Of a stretch of DNA of 64,000 nt, positions 7,822 through 17,400 are shown in pieces. How positions within the stretch are numbered: position 1 is the stretch's first letter; the number at the start of each line of letters is the position of its first letter. The stretch lies in contig NZ_PXYI01000003.1 of NCBI RefSeq assembly GCF_003012735.1, forward strand, positions 186,001 through 250,000. Reading direction: 5' to 3'. A program made the translations under genes and the position numbers. The notes beneath the pieces are model-generated. The model had not been told where the DNA came from. It did no database searches and saw only the letters and a list, made by a program, of their open reading frames with translations. This stretch comes from Allosphingosinicella deserti. Lineage in GTDB: Bacteria > Pseudomonadota > Alphaproteobacteria > Sphingomonadales > Sphingomonadaceae.

Positions 7822-8523
7822 ATGAAGTTAGAAAATGTAACTAGTGAGTCGCCGGGTCGCGGGCCGCGCCGCTACGACGATGCCTGCGGCGCTGCGCACG
7901 CGCTCGATTTGGTCGGGGAGCGCTGGGCCCTGTTGGTCATTCGCGAACTGATGTTCGGGCCCAAGCGCTTCGGCGATCTCAAGGCCGATCTCGCCGGGAT
8001 CAGCGCCAACGTCCTCACCCAGCGGCTCGAAAGCCTGGAGGCGTCGGGCATCCTCGTCCGCCGCAAGCTGCCGCCACCGGCCTCGATCCAGGTCTACGAA
8101 CTGACGCCTTGGGGCTATGAGGCCGAGCCCATTTTCCAGGCGCTCGGCCGCTGGGCGGCGCGCTCGCCGAGCCACGACCCACGGCTGCCGCTGAGCGCGG
8201 TCTCGCTGCTGCTGTCGTTCCGGACGATGGTGGATCCGGCGCGGATCGCCGGGCTGGCCCTGCGCGTGCGGCTGCAGCTCGGCCGCGAGGCCTATCTGGT
8301 GCGGATCGCCGACGGCATGCTCGATGTGGCGCGTAGCGATGCTGCCGAGGCGGACGCCGTGCTCACTGCAGCGCCGCCGGCGATCGCCGCCGCAGTCTAT
8401 GCCGGCGTCCCGCTCGCAGCACTGGAGGCGGAAGGGGCACTCGCCATCGAAGGCGATCGCGCGGCCGCCGAACGCTTCGTCAGGCTGTTCGTGCTTCCTC
8501 CGAAAGCCGCCAAGGACGGCTGA
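7822..8523 (+). CDS. HxlR-family regulator with SCP2-like C-terminal domain
   Basis: 233 residues. The HxlR winged helix occupies about 15-110, recognisable from YDDACGAAHALDLVGERWALLVIRELMFGPKRF and the wing LTQRLESLEASGILVRR. The C-terminal half (about 125-230) resembles the sterol-carrier/alkyl-sulfatase-like domain fused to many HxlR regulators: VRLQLGREAYLVRIADG and LEAEGALAIEGDRAAAERFVRLF. It is therefore likely to sense a hydrophobic ligand. It is divergent from the VOC/DUF1428 cluster, its expected target. Its 3' end is duplicated as a decayed copy at 9634-9852. Confidence 0.92.
   Translation: MKLENVTSESPGRGPRRYDDACGAAHALDLVGERWALLVIRELMFGPKRFGDLKADLAGISANVLTQRLESLEASGILVRRKLPPPASIQVYELTPWGYEAEPIFQALGRWAARSPSHDPRLPLSAVSLLLSFRTMVDPARIAGLALRVRLQLGREAYLVRIADGMLDVARSDAAEADAVLTAAPPAIAAAVYAGVPLAALEAEGALAIEGDRAAAERFVRLFVLPPKAAKDG
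7826..7842. promoter_or_regulatory. AT-rich palindrome overlapping HxlR start
   Basis: AGTTA (7826-7830) and TAACT (7838-7842) flank a 7-bp AT-rich spacer. It overlaps the first codons of the HxlR gene, which use codons rare in this genome (TTA, GTA, ACT). This suggests that sequence constraints other than coding act here, as in an operator placed between two divergent genes. The arms are short, so this is tentative. Confidence 0.35.
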
Positions 8524-8672
8524 GCGGCAGCCGCTGCGGGGCCCTTACCCGTGACGCGGTGCCGTCGCCGGCGACGTTCGGGACGTGCGATGCAAGGAGT
8601 CGCAGACAGTTGAGAGTGGATTCCGGTCGAAGTTCCGAAACCAGGATGGAGCAGGCGGCCTTGCAGACCTGG

Positions 8673-9563
8673 TCAAGGATTCATGATCCTGGTGTTCGAA
8701 GCTACGATCTGGGACAGCCTCTCCGTCGCCATCGCGGTCAGCATCAATTCGCCTCCGGAGGCGGCAGCGATCGGCCCGAAATCACGGAGCAGATGCTGGC
8801 GCACGACGCTTGGCAGGGTGGTCAGATCCTCGATGAACTCCGGTGTCTTCATCAACGACGCAGCATGCGCATCGTCGGCTTCCCGATCGCCGGAAAGGTC
8901 GCCAATCCGTTCGAGGATGATCGAATAGGCCGCCGGGGTGCGAAGGGCGTTGCCGGTCGCGAGGAGCAAGCCATCGAGAAGTACGATCTTCGGCAGCGAA
9001 ACCGTGTTGAAGATCATGAAGGACGGCAGATGCTGAACGGTGTCGACGACGATGCCGCAAAGCTGGCCGTCGATCGGAAGCAGCGGCCCGACATAGCGCA
9101 CGTCGGGGCAGCCGAGATCGAGTTGCAGCAATCCGCTTTCCCCGCGCCGGATCATTCCGTGCTGGTGGCAGAATCGTCCGCGCTCGAACAACGCGGCGTG
9201 GGTCGCCCGCCAGAAGCCTTCATAGGCTGCGCCGCGAAAGTCCGTCGCCGTGCGCGCACCTTGAAGCAATTGCGGTGACAGGTTCAGGCTCGTTTGCTCG
9301 GGCGAGACAAGATTGGCATCGTCCAGGCCGAACAGAGTTGCAAACTTTGCCGGCTCCCTTTCCCAATCGAGGATCGTGAGCTTCGGACATCTGAGCGCCA
9401 GCACATGGGTCAGGCGCTCCAGATTGTGTGCCGAGGGCTTGACGGCTCCCGATGCCCACCGGCCGACCAGCGATTTGTCCACGCCAAGCTCGGAGGCAAG
9501 GCGGCCTCGGCTCATCGAGAGCGCCTTCAACGCGAGGGTAAGTCGCTCGCCGAACGTCTTCAC
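8673..9563 (-). CDS. XRE-type HTH regulator, paralog 1
   Basis: 296 residues from a GTG start at 9563, preceded by AAGGATGG 6-10 nt upstream. A longer reading would run into unrelated Pro/Ser-rich sequence and over the operator. An N-terminal helix-turn-helix (about 5-60: LASELGVDKSLVGRWASGAVKPS) is followed by a 220-residue domain that I cannot name. Its hallmarks are YEGFWRATHAALFERGRF, LPSFMIFN and ERIGDLSGDR. Paralog 2 (10019-10900) aligns over the full length, about half the residues being identical by eye. The C-terminal part is probably a ligand- or partner-binding domain. It is convergent with the HxlR gene. Confidence 0.88.
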   Translation of the reverse strand: MKTFGERLTLALKALSMSRGRLASELGVDKSLVGRWASGAVKPSAHNLERLTHVLALRCPKLTILDWEREPAKFATLFGLDDANLVSPEQTSLNLSPQLLQGARTATDFRGAAYEGFWRATHAALFERGRFCHQHGMIRRGESGLLQLDLGCPDVRYVGPLLPIDGQLCGIVVDTVQHLPSFMIFNTVSLPKIVLLDGLLLATGNALRTPAAYSIILERIGDLSGDREADDAHAASLMKTPEFIEDLTTLPSVVRQHLLRDFGPIAAASGGELMLTAMATERLSQIVASNTRIMNP

Positions 9564-9611
9564 AATCCATCCTTCTTCGCCGGCGCGAACCTTCAACGAC
9601 CATCGGCCGAA

Positions 9612-9626
9612 ATGCAACCGTTGCAT
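9612..9626. promoter_or_regulatory. XRE operator-like palindrome, copy 1
   Basis: ATGCAACCGTTGCAT is a perfect palindrome apart from its central base. Its TGCAAC core starts 50 bp upstream of the GTG of XRE paralog 1. The same 13-bp core recurs exactly at 19276-19288 and, with a 1-nt insertion and one change, at 11240-11253, where it is also 50 bp upstream of an XRE start. Autoregulation is inferred. Confidence 0.6.
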
Positions 9627-9633
9627 CTCAGCG

Positions 9634-9852
9634 ACGAGGCCTCTCTGGTGCGGATCGCCGGCGGCGTACTCGGGGCGGCGCGCAGCCATGCTGGCAAGGC
9701 GGATGTCGTGCGCTGACCGCGGCACTGGCGACGGCGTCCCGCTGCAGGCGCCGGGGGCGGAGGGGACGCTCTCGATCGAAGGCGACCGCGCGCTCGCCGA
9801 AGGCTTCGTCCCCCAGTTTGTGCTCCCGCGGGAGGCGGGTACGAAAGGCTGA
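9634..9852 (+). pseudogene. Decayed 3' end of HxlR/SCP2-like gene
   Basis: This stretch aligns with the last 80 or so codons of the HxlR gene. The shared strings include CTGGTGCGGATCGCCG, ATCGAAGGCGA and a final GGCTGA at matching ends. A TGA after about 28 codons, a loss of about 20 bp and a frame change show it is not translated as one frame. The upstream HTH half is missing. It lies in the same relation to XRE paralog 2 as the intact HxlR gene does to paralog 1 (stop-to-stop 166 and 149 bp), so it marks the second unit of a tandem duplication. Confidence 0.75.
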
Positions 9853-10018
9853 GCCAACGCCGCTGCGCGTGCGCGACAAGGCTTCGGCAGGGCGCCGGAA
9901 CATGCCGTGCGGAAGCGGCATCGCCCTTGAGGGATGCGGTGCAGCAGTGATTTCGGCGTGTGCTTCCAGTCTCAAAGGTGTTGCAGGCAAACGCGAGCGC
10001 CCGCGCTGAAAAGCCGCG

Positions 10019-10900
10019 TTATATCTGGCGTTGCGACAATGCGATGATTTCGCCCAACTGGGGGCTGAGCGATGCAGTCAGCATCATTCCCCCGATCCCC
10101 TTCGCAGTGTCCGAGTCAACGCCACGCAAGAGATGCTCTCGCATGACGGGCGGCAACAGGGAGCTGTCTTCCATGGCCTCGGGCCGCCGCATCAACTCCG
10201 CCATATAAGCCTCGTCCCGCGCGCGGTCTCCCGACAGGTCGGCAATTCGCTCGCAAATGACCGGATATGCGGTCGGGATGCGGAGCGGGCTGTTCGCGGT
10301 GAGAACCAGGCCGTCCATGAACGAGATCTTCGGCACCGCCATCACGTTGAAGATCATGAAGGAAGGCAGGTGCCGGACATTCTCTCCTCCGATGCAGAAT
10401 AGCTGGCCTGCCACCGGGAACATCGCTCCGCGGTAACGTATCCCGTCCGCACCCCCTTCGAAATCCAGGACGCCGCTGCTGGCGCGGCGAATGATTCCAT
10501 ATTGCTGGCAGAAACGCCCCTGCTCGAACAGCGAGGCGTGCGTGGTTCGCCAGAAGCCTTCGTAGGCGCCGACATTGGCGTCGATCGATGGCTGAACGAT
10601 CTGCAGCAGGGAAGCGTGAAAGGGATCGTCGGCGCGCTCGACGACCTTTTGAGCAGAGGCCCCGAACAGCATTGCGAAATCGGAAATCTCGCGTTTCCAA
10701 TCCAGCAGCGAGAAGCCGGGACGCTTGCTTGCGAGCAGATGGGTTATCCGTTCCCGGTTGGCCGCCGACGGGATTACCGCCCCCGAAGCCCATCGCCCGA
10801 CCAGGGATTTATCGACGCCCAACTCGGCAGCGAAGCGCCCGCGGCTCATCGACAATGCGTCCAGGGCAAGCCGCAACTTTTCTGCGAAATCGTCGTGCAT
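10019..10900 (-). CDS. XRE-type HTH regulator, paralog 2
   Basis: 293 residues from the ATG at 10900 (MHDDFAEKLRLALDALSMSRGR), which aligns with the GTG start of paralog 1. An ATG 42 nt upstream is possible but adds unrelated residues. The HTH is AAELGVDKSLVGRWASG, virtually identical to paralog 1. The C-terminal domain again has YEGFWRTTHASLFEQGRF, LPSFMIFN and ERIADLSGDR. The recognition helix is therefore conserved between paralogs, so both probably bind the same DNA, while the ligand domain has diverged. The 13-bp palindrome is not found at the -50 position; only a weak relative overlaps the start codon. DNA-binding function confident, targets unknown. Confidence 0.87.
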   Translation of the reverse strand: MHDDFAEKLRLALDALSMSRGRFAAELGVDKSLVGRWASGAVIPSAANRERITHLLASKRPGFSLLDWKREISDFAMLFGASAQKVVERADDPFHASLLQIVQPSIDANVGAYEGFWRTTHASLFEQGRFCQQYGIIRRASSGVLDFEGGADGIRYRGAMFPVAGQLFCIGGENVRHLPSFMIFNVMAVPKISFMDGLVLTANSPLRIPTAYPVICERIADLSGDRARDEAYMAELMRRPEAMEDSSLLPPVMREHLLRGVDSDTAKGIGGMMLTASLSPQLGEIIALSQRQI

Positions 10901-11087
10901 ACCGTTGTTACTCGTTGAAAGGCGGCCGGCCAGGAGCGTCACTCTCAGACGCGGTGCCGGAGGCGCTTGCCGAACTGGAGGAGCGTGACGTCGGACCGGA
11001 CATCATCGAGGAGACGGTGAACCCGGCGCGCCACCACCCCGAGCGGCTGAACGGAGATCGGGATCGGGTCTGAGCATGGGCCGGTTC

Positions 11088-11190
11088 TTCGGCGGAGCCC
11101 GCTGTTCACCCGCAGTTCCAGGGCAGGCTCGACTCCGCTCAATGAGAGAGCCTGTGAAGCACGACCAAGATCCACCTCAAACGTCTTCAC
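11088..11190 (-). pseudogene. Truncated XRE regulator remnant, paralog 3
   Basis: From a GTG at 11190, this strand reads VKTFEVDLGRASQALSLS and then EPALELRVNSGLRR. It aligns residue by residue with VKTFGERLTLALKALSMS and LASELGVDKSLVGR of paralog 1. Similarity stops at the end of the HTH, and the sensor domain is absent. The palindrome at 11240 keeps the same 50-bp spacing as at paralog 1. It is a decayed third copy, leaving a regulatory site upstream of the autotransporter. Confidence 0.6.
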
Positions 11191-11239
11191 AATCACCCCC
11201 CCCTGGTCGGCAGCAACCTTCGAGAAATGTGGGCCTGAA

Positions 11240-11253
11240 TGCAACCCGTTGTA
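11240..11253. promoter_or_regulatory. XRE operator-like palindrome, degenerate copy
   Basis: TGCAACCCGTTGTA differs from the TGCAACCGTTGCA core by one inserted C and one C-to-T change. It lies 50 bp upstream of the XRE remnant start and 153 bp upstream of the autotransporter ATG. If it is still bound, it would place the autotransporter under XRE control. Confidence 0.45.
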
Positions 11254-11406
11254 CGTCAGGACAACGGCCGGCGACGCGAGATGCATCTGATGGAAACAGG
11301 CCTGGCCCTCTATCGAACCTGCAATTCCCACTCAGCCGCCGTTTCGATCTTCGGGATGGCGCAATTGCTTTGGCTGAAGCTTCGGACGAACGCGCAGGAG
11401 TAATTC

Positions 11407-14400
11407 ATGATCAATTCGCGGACCTCGTCGGCAAACAACGCCGCCTGGCTCACCCACCCAATTGCGAATTCGGGCGCAGGGCGTTCATCGCGCGCCAGGT
11501 TGCTGAGCACCGCGGTGACGGGGACTGTCCTGGTGCTTGCGTTCGCCCCATCGCCCGCGCGCGCCAACAACGAGTGCGGCGTTGCAGACAGCGGAACGGT
11601 ATTCTGCACTCCTGCAGGAAACCCCTATCCCAACGGCATCGAGTATCAGGCGAATGGCGACATGACGGTCGTTCTCCAGCCGAACGTGGTCGTGGATTCG
11701 GGCGCTTCTTCAGGTGTTCTCCTGTCCTCGCCGGTCGACGGGGTCTCCGGCACCGTCATCGCGACCGTCGGTTCCGAGATCACCAGCAATGAAACGGGCA
11801 TCGCCCTGGGATTTGCGACGCCGGATGGCGGCAATGCCACGATCATCAATGCCGCGACCGTGACCGCCGGTGAAACCGGATTATCGGCTTCGGCCAATGT
11901 CGATGCCCGCATCGTCAACAGCGGCGATGTCACGATATTCGACAAACAGTTTGGCGCCTTCGCGGTCAGTAATGGGATCGAGGCCACAGGCTCTTCCGGC
12001 AATGTCACGGTCACGAACAGCGGGGACCTGAACGTCACTGGCTCCCGAGACGCGGCCAATGGGATAATAGCCTCGAACTCGTCCGCGCCAGGATTCGAAA
12101 TCGTGAACTCCGGTGCGATCACGGTGACCGGCATCGACGCTGCCGCTCGTGGCATTTTCGTCGATGAAGGCGACGATGCCGGCTTCACGTCGATCAGCTC
12201 CACCGGGCCGATAACCGTGAGTTCCTCAACGAGCGCGACCGGGGTTGTAGGTTCCCTCGAGGGGAGTGCCGCCATGGACTTTACCGGCCGCATCGAAGCA
12301 ACGGGCGAGAGCGCCGCCGGCATCAGTGTGCGGAGTGAACAGAGCGGCGACCTGAGGATCAACGCGACCGATATCGCCGTCACCGTCCTCGGCGGCGCCG
12401 GCAGCAGCGGAGCGGGTATTTCGGTATTGAATGGATCCGGCGCCACCGTGATCGGCAGCGGCACCATCAATACTGTCGGCATTCTTGCCGCCGGTATCCA
12501 GGTCACGACGAACGGCGAAGTCATCGTGCAGAGCGACTCGATCCAGACTTCGGGCTACGGCAGCAGCGGCATCGACATTGGATTGATCCCTTTCGGAAAC
12601 GGCGGCGACGTGTCGATCGGCAGTCGCTCGATCGTCACGGCTGGCGATTTCGCACGGGGCATCTTTGCCCGCACCGACGGCATCCTCTCCATCACCAGCC
12701 AAGACGTGATCACCGGTGGTAGCAACGCAGCCGGGATCAGGACCCTTTCGTTCGGTACCAACGGCACCAGCATCGATGCGAACTTCGTCAGGACGACGGG
12801 CGAAGGCAGCGTCGGGATACTGGTCGAGGCTGCCCTTGCCGATGTCGCGGTCGCCAATGGCATCGTGTCGACGACAGGTGCGGACTCGCTCGGGATCCAG
12901 GTGACGACGGGCGGCAATGCGACGGTCAGCGTCGCCAACGGCGCTTCCACGCAGGGCGACCGGAGCGACGCGGTCAATGTCACTGCCGACGGCGACATCG
13001 CCATCGATGTCCATTTCGCCTCGACCCAGGGCCTGACCAGCGACGGCATCGACGCCAATTCCACAAGTGGCAACGTCGCGATCGTCAGCGGGAGCAACGG
13101 CGACGGCGGCGTGGTGACCACGGGTGTTTCTGCCAACGGCATCAGGGCGACCGCGGCAGCCGGCACAGTGACCATCGAGAATGCCGGCGACATCACGACG
13201 AGCTCTTCCGACAGCAGGGGCATCTTCGCACGGGGCGACGCGGGTGTGACGATCACCGGGCGCGGCGCAATCCTCACGGAGGGCGCCTCCAGTGACGGCA
13301 TCGTCGCGGAGGCCGAAAATGGCGCGGTGTCGGTCCTCGCAGGAGACGTTGCCACCGTTAGCGAAAGCAGCTCGGGCATCCTCGCGATCGGCTCCGGCGA
13401 TGCCGCCGTCGATGCGTTCTCGGCAGCGACGCAGGGGGATTTCTCGAGGGGTATCGTTGCGAGCTCGGACACGGGGACTGCTTCCGTGACAGTGGCAAAT
13501 GTCGCGACCAGAGGTGATTTCGCGGCTGGAATTGGCGCGACAGGCGGCGTGAGCGCCACCGTCACGGCCGGCACCGTCACGACCGCGGGCCTGGAATCGA
13601 CGGGCGCCGCTGCAGTTTCAGAATTTGGAACCGCCACAGCCGTAGTCGAGAGCGCCGCCACCGATGGCGAGTCGGCGGCCGCCGTCGTCGCCATCGGCGG
13701 CGCTGCCGCTACGGTTCAGGTCGCAGCCGCCTCCACCACCGGTGACTCGGCCAACGGTGCCACCGCGCGATCGACTGGTGGCCTCGCCACGGTACGCGCT
13801 GGGACGGTCACCACCAACGGTGCCGATGCGGTCGGCATCAGCAGCGTTGGCAACACGGCTCTTGTCGAAGCAGGCTTCGTGTCGACCACCGGCGCCAACA
13901 GCCACGCCATCTTCGGCGAAAGCGTCAACGATCAGACGATCGTCGCAGAGCGGGCTATGACGGCAGGCGCCAGTGCCGATGCAATTCTCGCCGACACGGC
14001 GGTGGGCGATGTCGACATCACGGTCAATCGGGCCATGACGGCCGGCACGAACGCGCGCGCGGTTGCGGTGACGACCGGCGGCAGCGCAGCAGTGGTCGTC
14101 GGATTGGAAGCGGTAACCCTGGACGAGGGTAGCGACGCGATCAATGTCGTTGCCGACGAGGGTATCTCGATCGAGAGCCAGTTCGTCTCGACCGCCGGAG
14201 AGGATAGTGACGGCATCTTCGCACGCTCCCCGGACGGCAACATCGCCATCGTCAGCGGCGCGGGTGCGGGCGCTGCCGGAGTCGTCACCAACGGAGCATT
14301 TTCGGACGGCATCGAAGCCATTGCGGACTCCGGAGCGGTTTTCATCGACAACCAGGGCGGAGTGACGACCTCCGGCTTCTCCGGCGACGCCATCTCCGCG

Positions 14401-17400
14401 CGCGGCAATGATGGCGTGACCATCGCCGGGCGCGGCGCGATCTCCACCCAGGGCGAGGCCGCTGCAGGCATTTTCGCCAATTCCGATTTTGGCCCGATCT
14501 CGATCCTGGCGGGAGACGTGACGACGCTTGGAGACGCCAGCCGCGGCATTACCGGGATCGGTTTCGGCGCGGTCGCCATCGACGCACTCTCGGTGTCGAC
14601 GCAAGGTGAGTTTTCCATCGGGATCCTTGCCGATTCCGCGGAGAGCACCTCTTCCATCAAAGCCGTGAACGTCACCACGACCGGCGATGAGGCGATTGGC
14701 ATCACCGCCAGAAGCAATGTCCAGGCGACGATCGTCGCAGGCGATGTGACGACCGCCGGGATCGAGTCGACGGGTGTAGAGGCGCGTTCGCAGGACGGGA
14801 TTGCGACTGTCCTCGTCGACAGCGTTTCGACCAGTGGCGCTTCGGCAAGCGGCATCGTGGCAATCGGGGGCGCAGCGGCTTCGGTCGAGGCAGCTTCCAT
14901 CACGACCAGCGGCAGCTCCGCATTTGGGATTAGCGCGTCCTCTCCCGACGGCCCGGCTTCCGTAAGGTCAGGTTCGGTGACGACATCCGGCGACGGTTCG
15001 GTCGGCATCAGCGCCAATGGCAACACCGCTCTTGTCGCTGCGGGCTTAGTCTCGACCACCGGTGCGAACAGCCACGGCATCTTCGGCGAAAGCGTTAACG
15101 ATCAAACGATCGTCGCAGAGCGGGCGATGACGGCAGGCGTCAGTGCCGATGCGATTCTCGCCGACACGGCGGTGGGCGATGTCGACATCACGGTCAATCG
15201 GGCCATGACGGCCGGCACGAACGCGCGCGCGGTTGCGGTGACGACCGGCGGCAGTGCCAGCATCTCGGTTGGCGTAAGCGCCATCACAGTCGACGAGGGA
15301 AGCGACGCCATCAATGTCGTTGCCGACGAGGGTATTTCGATCGAGAGCCAGTTCGTCTCGACCGCCGGAGAGGATAGTGACGGCATCTTCGCACGCTCTA
15401 CGGACGGCAACATCGCCATCGTCAGCGGCGCGGGTGGGGGCGCTGCAGGAGTCGTCACCAGCGGAGCATTTTCGGACGGCATCGAAGCCATTGCGGACTC
15501 CGGAACGGTTTTCATCGATAACCAGGGCGGCGTGACGACCACCGGCTTGTTCGCCGACGGCATCTCCGCGCGTGGAAATGACGGCGTCACCATCACCGGG
15601 CGCGGCGCGGTTGCCACCGAGGGCGCCGGTATTTTCGCCAATTCCGATTTCGGCCCAATCTCGATTCTTGCGGGAGACGTGACGACGGTCGGAGACGTCA
15701 GTCGCGGCATCACTGGGATCGGTGCGGGCGCGGTAGCGATCGACGCATTCTCGGTGGGGACCCAGGGGGAGTTTTCCGCCGGGATCCTGGCGGACTCGGC
15801 GGAGAGCACTGCGTCGGTCAGGGCAGTGAACGTTGCCACGACCGGCGATGAGGCGATCGGCATCATCGCCAGGAGCAATGTCCAGGCAACGATCGTCGCA
15901 GGCAATGTGACGACCGCCGGGATCGAGTCGACGGGTGTCGAGGCGCGTTCGCAGGACGGGACTGCGACTGTCCTCGTCGACAGCGTTTCGACCACCGGAG
16001 GCTTGGCAAGCGGCATCGTGGCGAGTGGGGGCGCAGCGGCTTCGGTCGAAGTGGGTTCCGTCACGACCGCCGGCAATTCCGCCTTCGGAATCAGCGCGTC
16101 CTCCCTTGACGGCCCAGCTTCGGTGAGGGCGGGTTCGCTGGCGACGGCCGGTGACGATGCCGTGGGGATCTACGCTGCCGGAATCAGCGCGCTGACCGAA
16201 GCCGGTACGGTGACCACCAGCGGCGCCAACAGCCACGGCATCCAGGGTGTGAGCCGGGATGGCCTGACCATTCTGGTCCAGAGCGTCGACGTGACAGGCG
16301 CGGACGCCAACGCAATCAATGCCTGGAGCCGCCAAGGACCGATCACCGTCACCAGCCGCAAGGCGAGTGCGGGCGCCGCGGCAATCGTCGCGGACAGCGA
16401 TTTGGGCGCCGTGACCCTGAACCTGTCCGGGCTCACGACTTCGGCGACGGACGATGCGGTGCAGGTGACTGCCGGCACGACCACGGTGGTGAACCTCGCA
16501 GCCGACTCGCTCCTGCAGGCGGGCGACGACGGCATCGCCGTCACCTCCGGCACCGGCACGACGGTCAACAATGCAGGCGTGATCCTGATCAGCAACGGCT
16601 TCGCCGTGGATGCCGCCGGAGGGGCGGCGACGATCAACAATAGCGGGACCTTGGCCGGGCGCGTGCGCCTCACCGGCAATGGCGACATCTTCAACAACAG
16701 CGGCAATTTCAACGCCAACCGGACGAGCGAGTTCGGCGCCGGCAACGACGTGTTGAACAATAGCGGCCTTATGGCGGTGAGCGCCGATCAGAGCTTCGGC
16801 ACGGGTACCGACACGTTCAACAATTCCGGCACCCTGCGTGTCCAGTTTCCGCTCGCCGGCATCGTCGCCTTCTCGGGGCTTGAGGCGACCAACAACAGCG
16901 GCTCGATCAACCTGGTCAACGCGCGCACCGGCGACACGCTGGATCTGGGCGGCACCTTCACCGGAAGCGGCAACAGCAACATCGTGGTGGACGTCAACCT
17001 TGCCCTGCCGAGCGCCGCCGATCGGATGGTCGTCGGCACTGCGCTGGGATCGACGGCCGTCGCGCTCAACAGGCTGGATGCGGGCAATATCCCGTTGGGC
17101 ACCGGTGCCGTCGTCGTTCAGGCCGCAGCATCCTCGACGCCCACCGCCTTCTCGCTCACGGGTGGACCGATCGAGGCCGGTCTCGTCCGACTGGACATCG
17201 TCTACAATCCCGAGGCATTCAGCTATACGCTGACCGGCAGCCCCACCGACGTCGCTTACCGCACGCTGACCTTCGTCGAGGCCGCACGGAGCCTGTGGCA
17301 CAAATCGGCGGAGGCCTGGTCTGGGCAGATGCGTGAGGCCCGCGATACCGCTTCCTCCGCGGCGGGGCAGGCGAGCGGGCGCTTCTGGATGCAGGGTTAT

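Larger units (their letters stand above)
10901..11406. other. Region between XRE paralog 2 and autotransporter
   Basis: 506 bp without an intact gene. It contains the XRE remnant (11088-11190) and its palindrome (11240-11253). A plus-strand frame ending near 11073 (with EALAELEERDVGPDIIEE) has no start or family that I recognise. The promoter of the autotransporter should lie in the last 150 bp; I see no clear -35/-10 pair. AGGAG stands 6 nt before its ATG. Confidence 0.6.

Noticed and set aside
10588-11073. Plus-strand frame ending in a Glu-rich stretch
   Set aside because: Mostly antisense to XRE paralog 2; no start or known domain.
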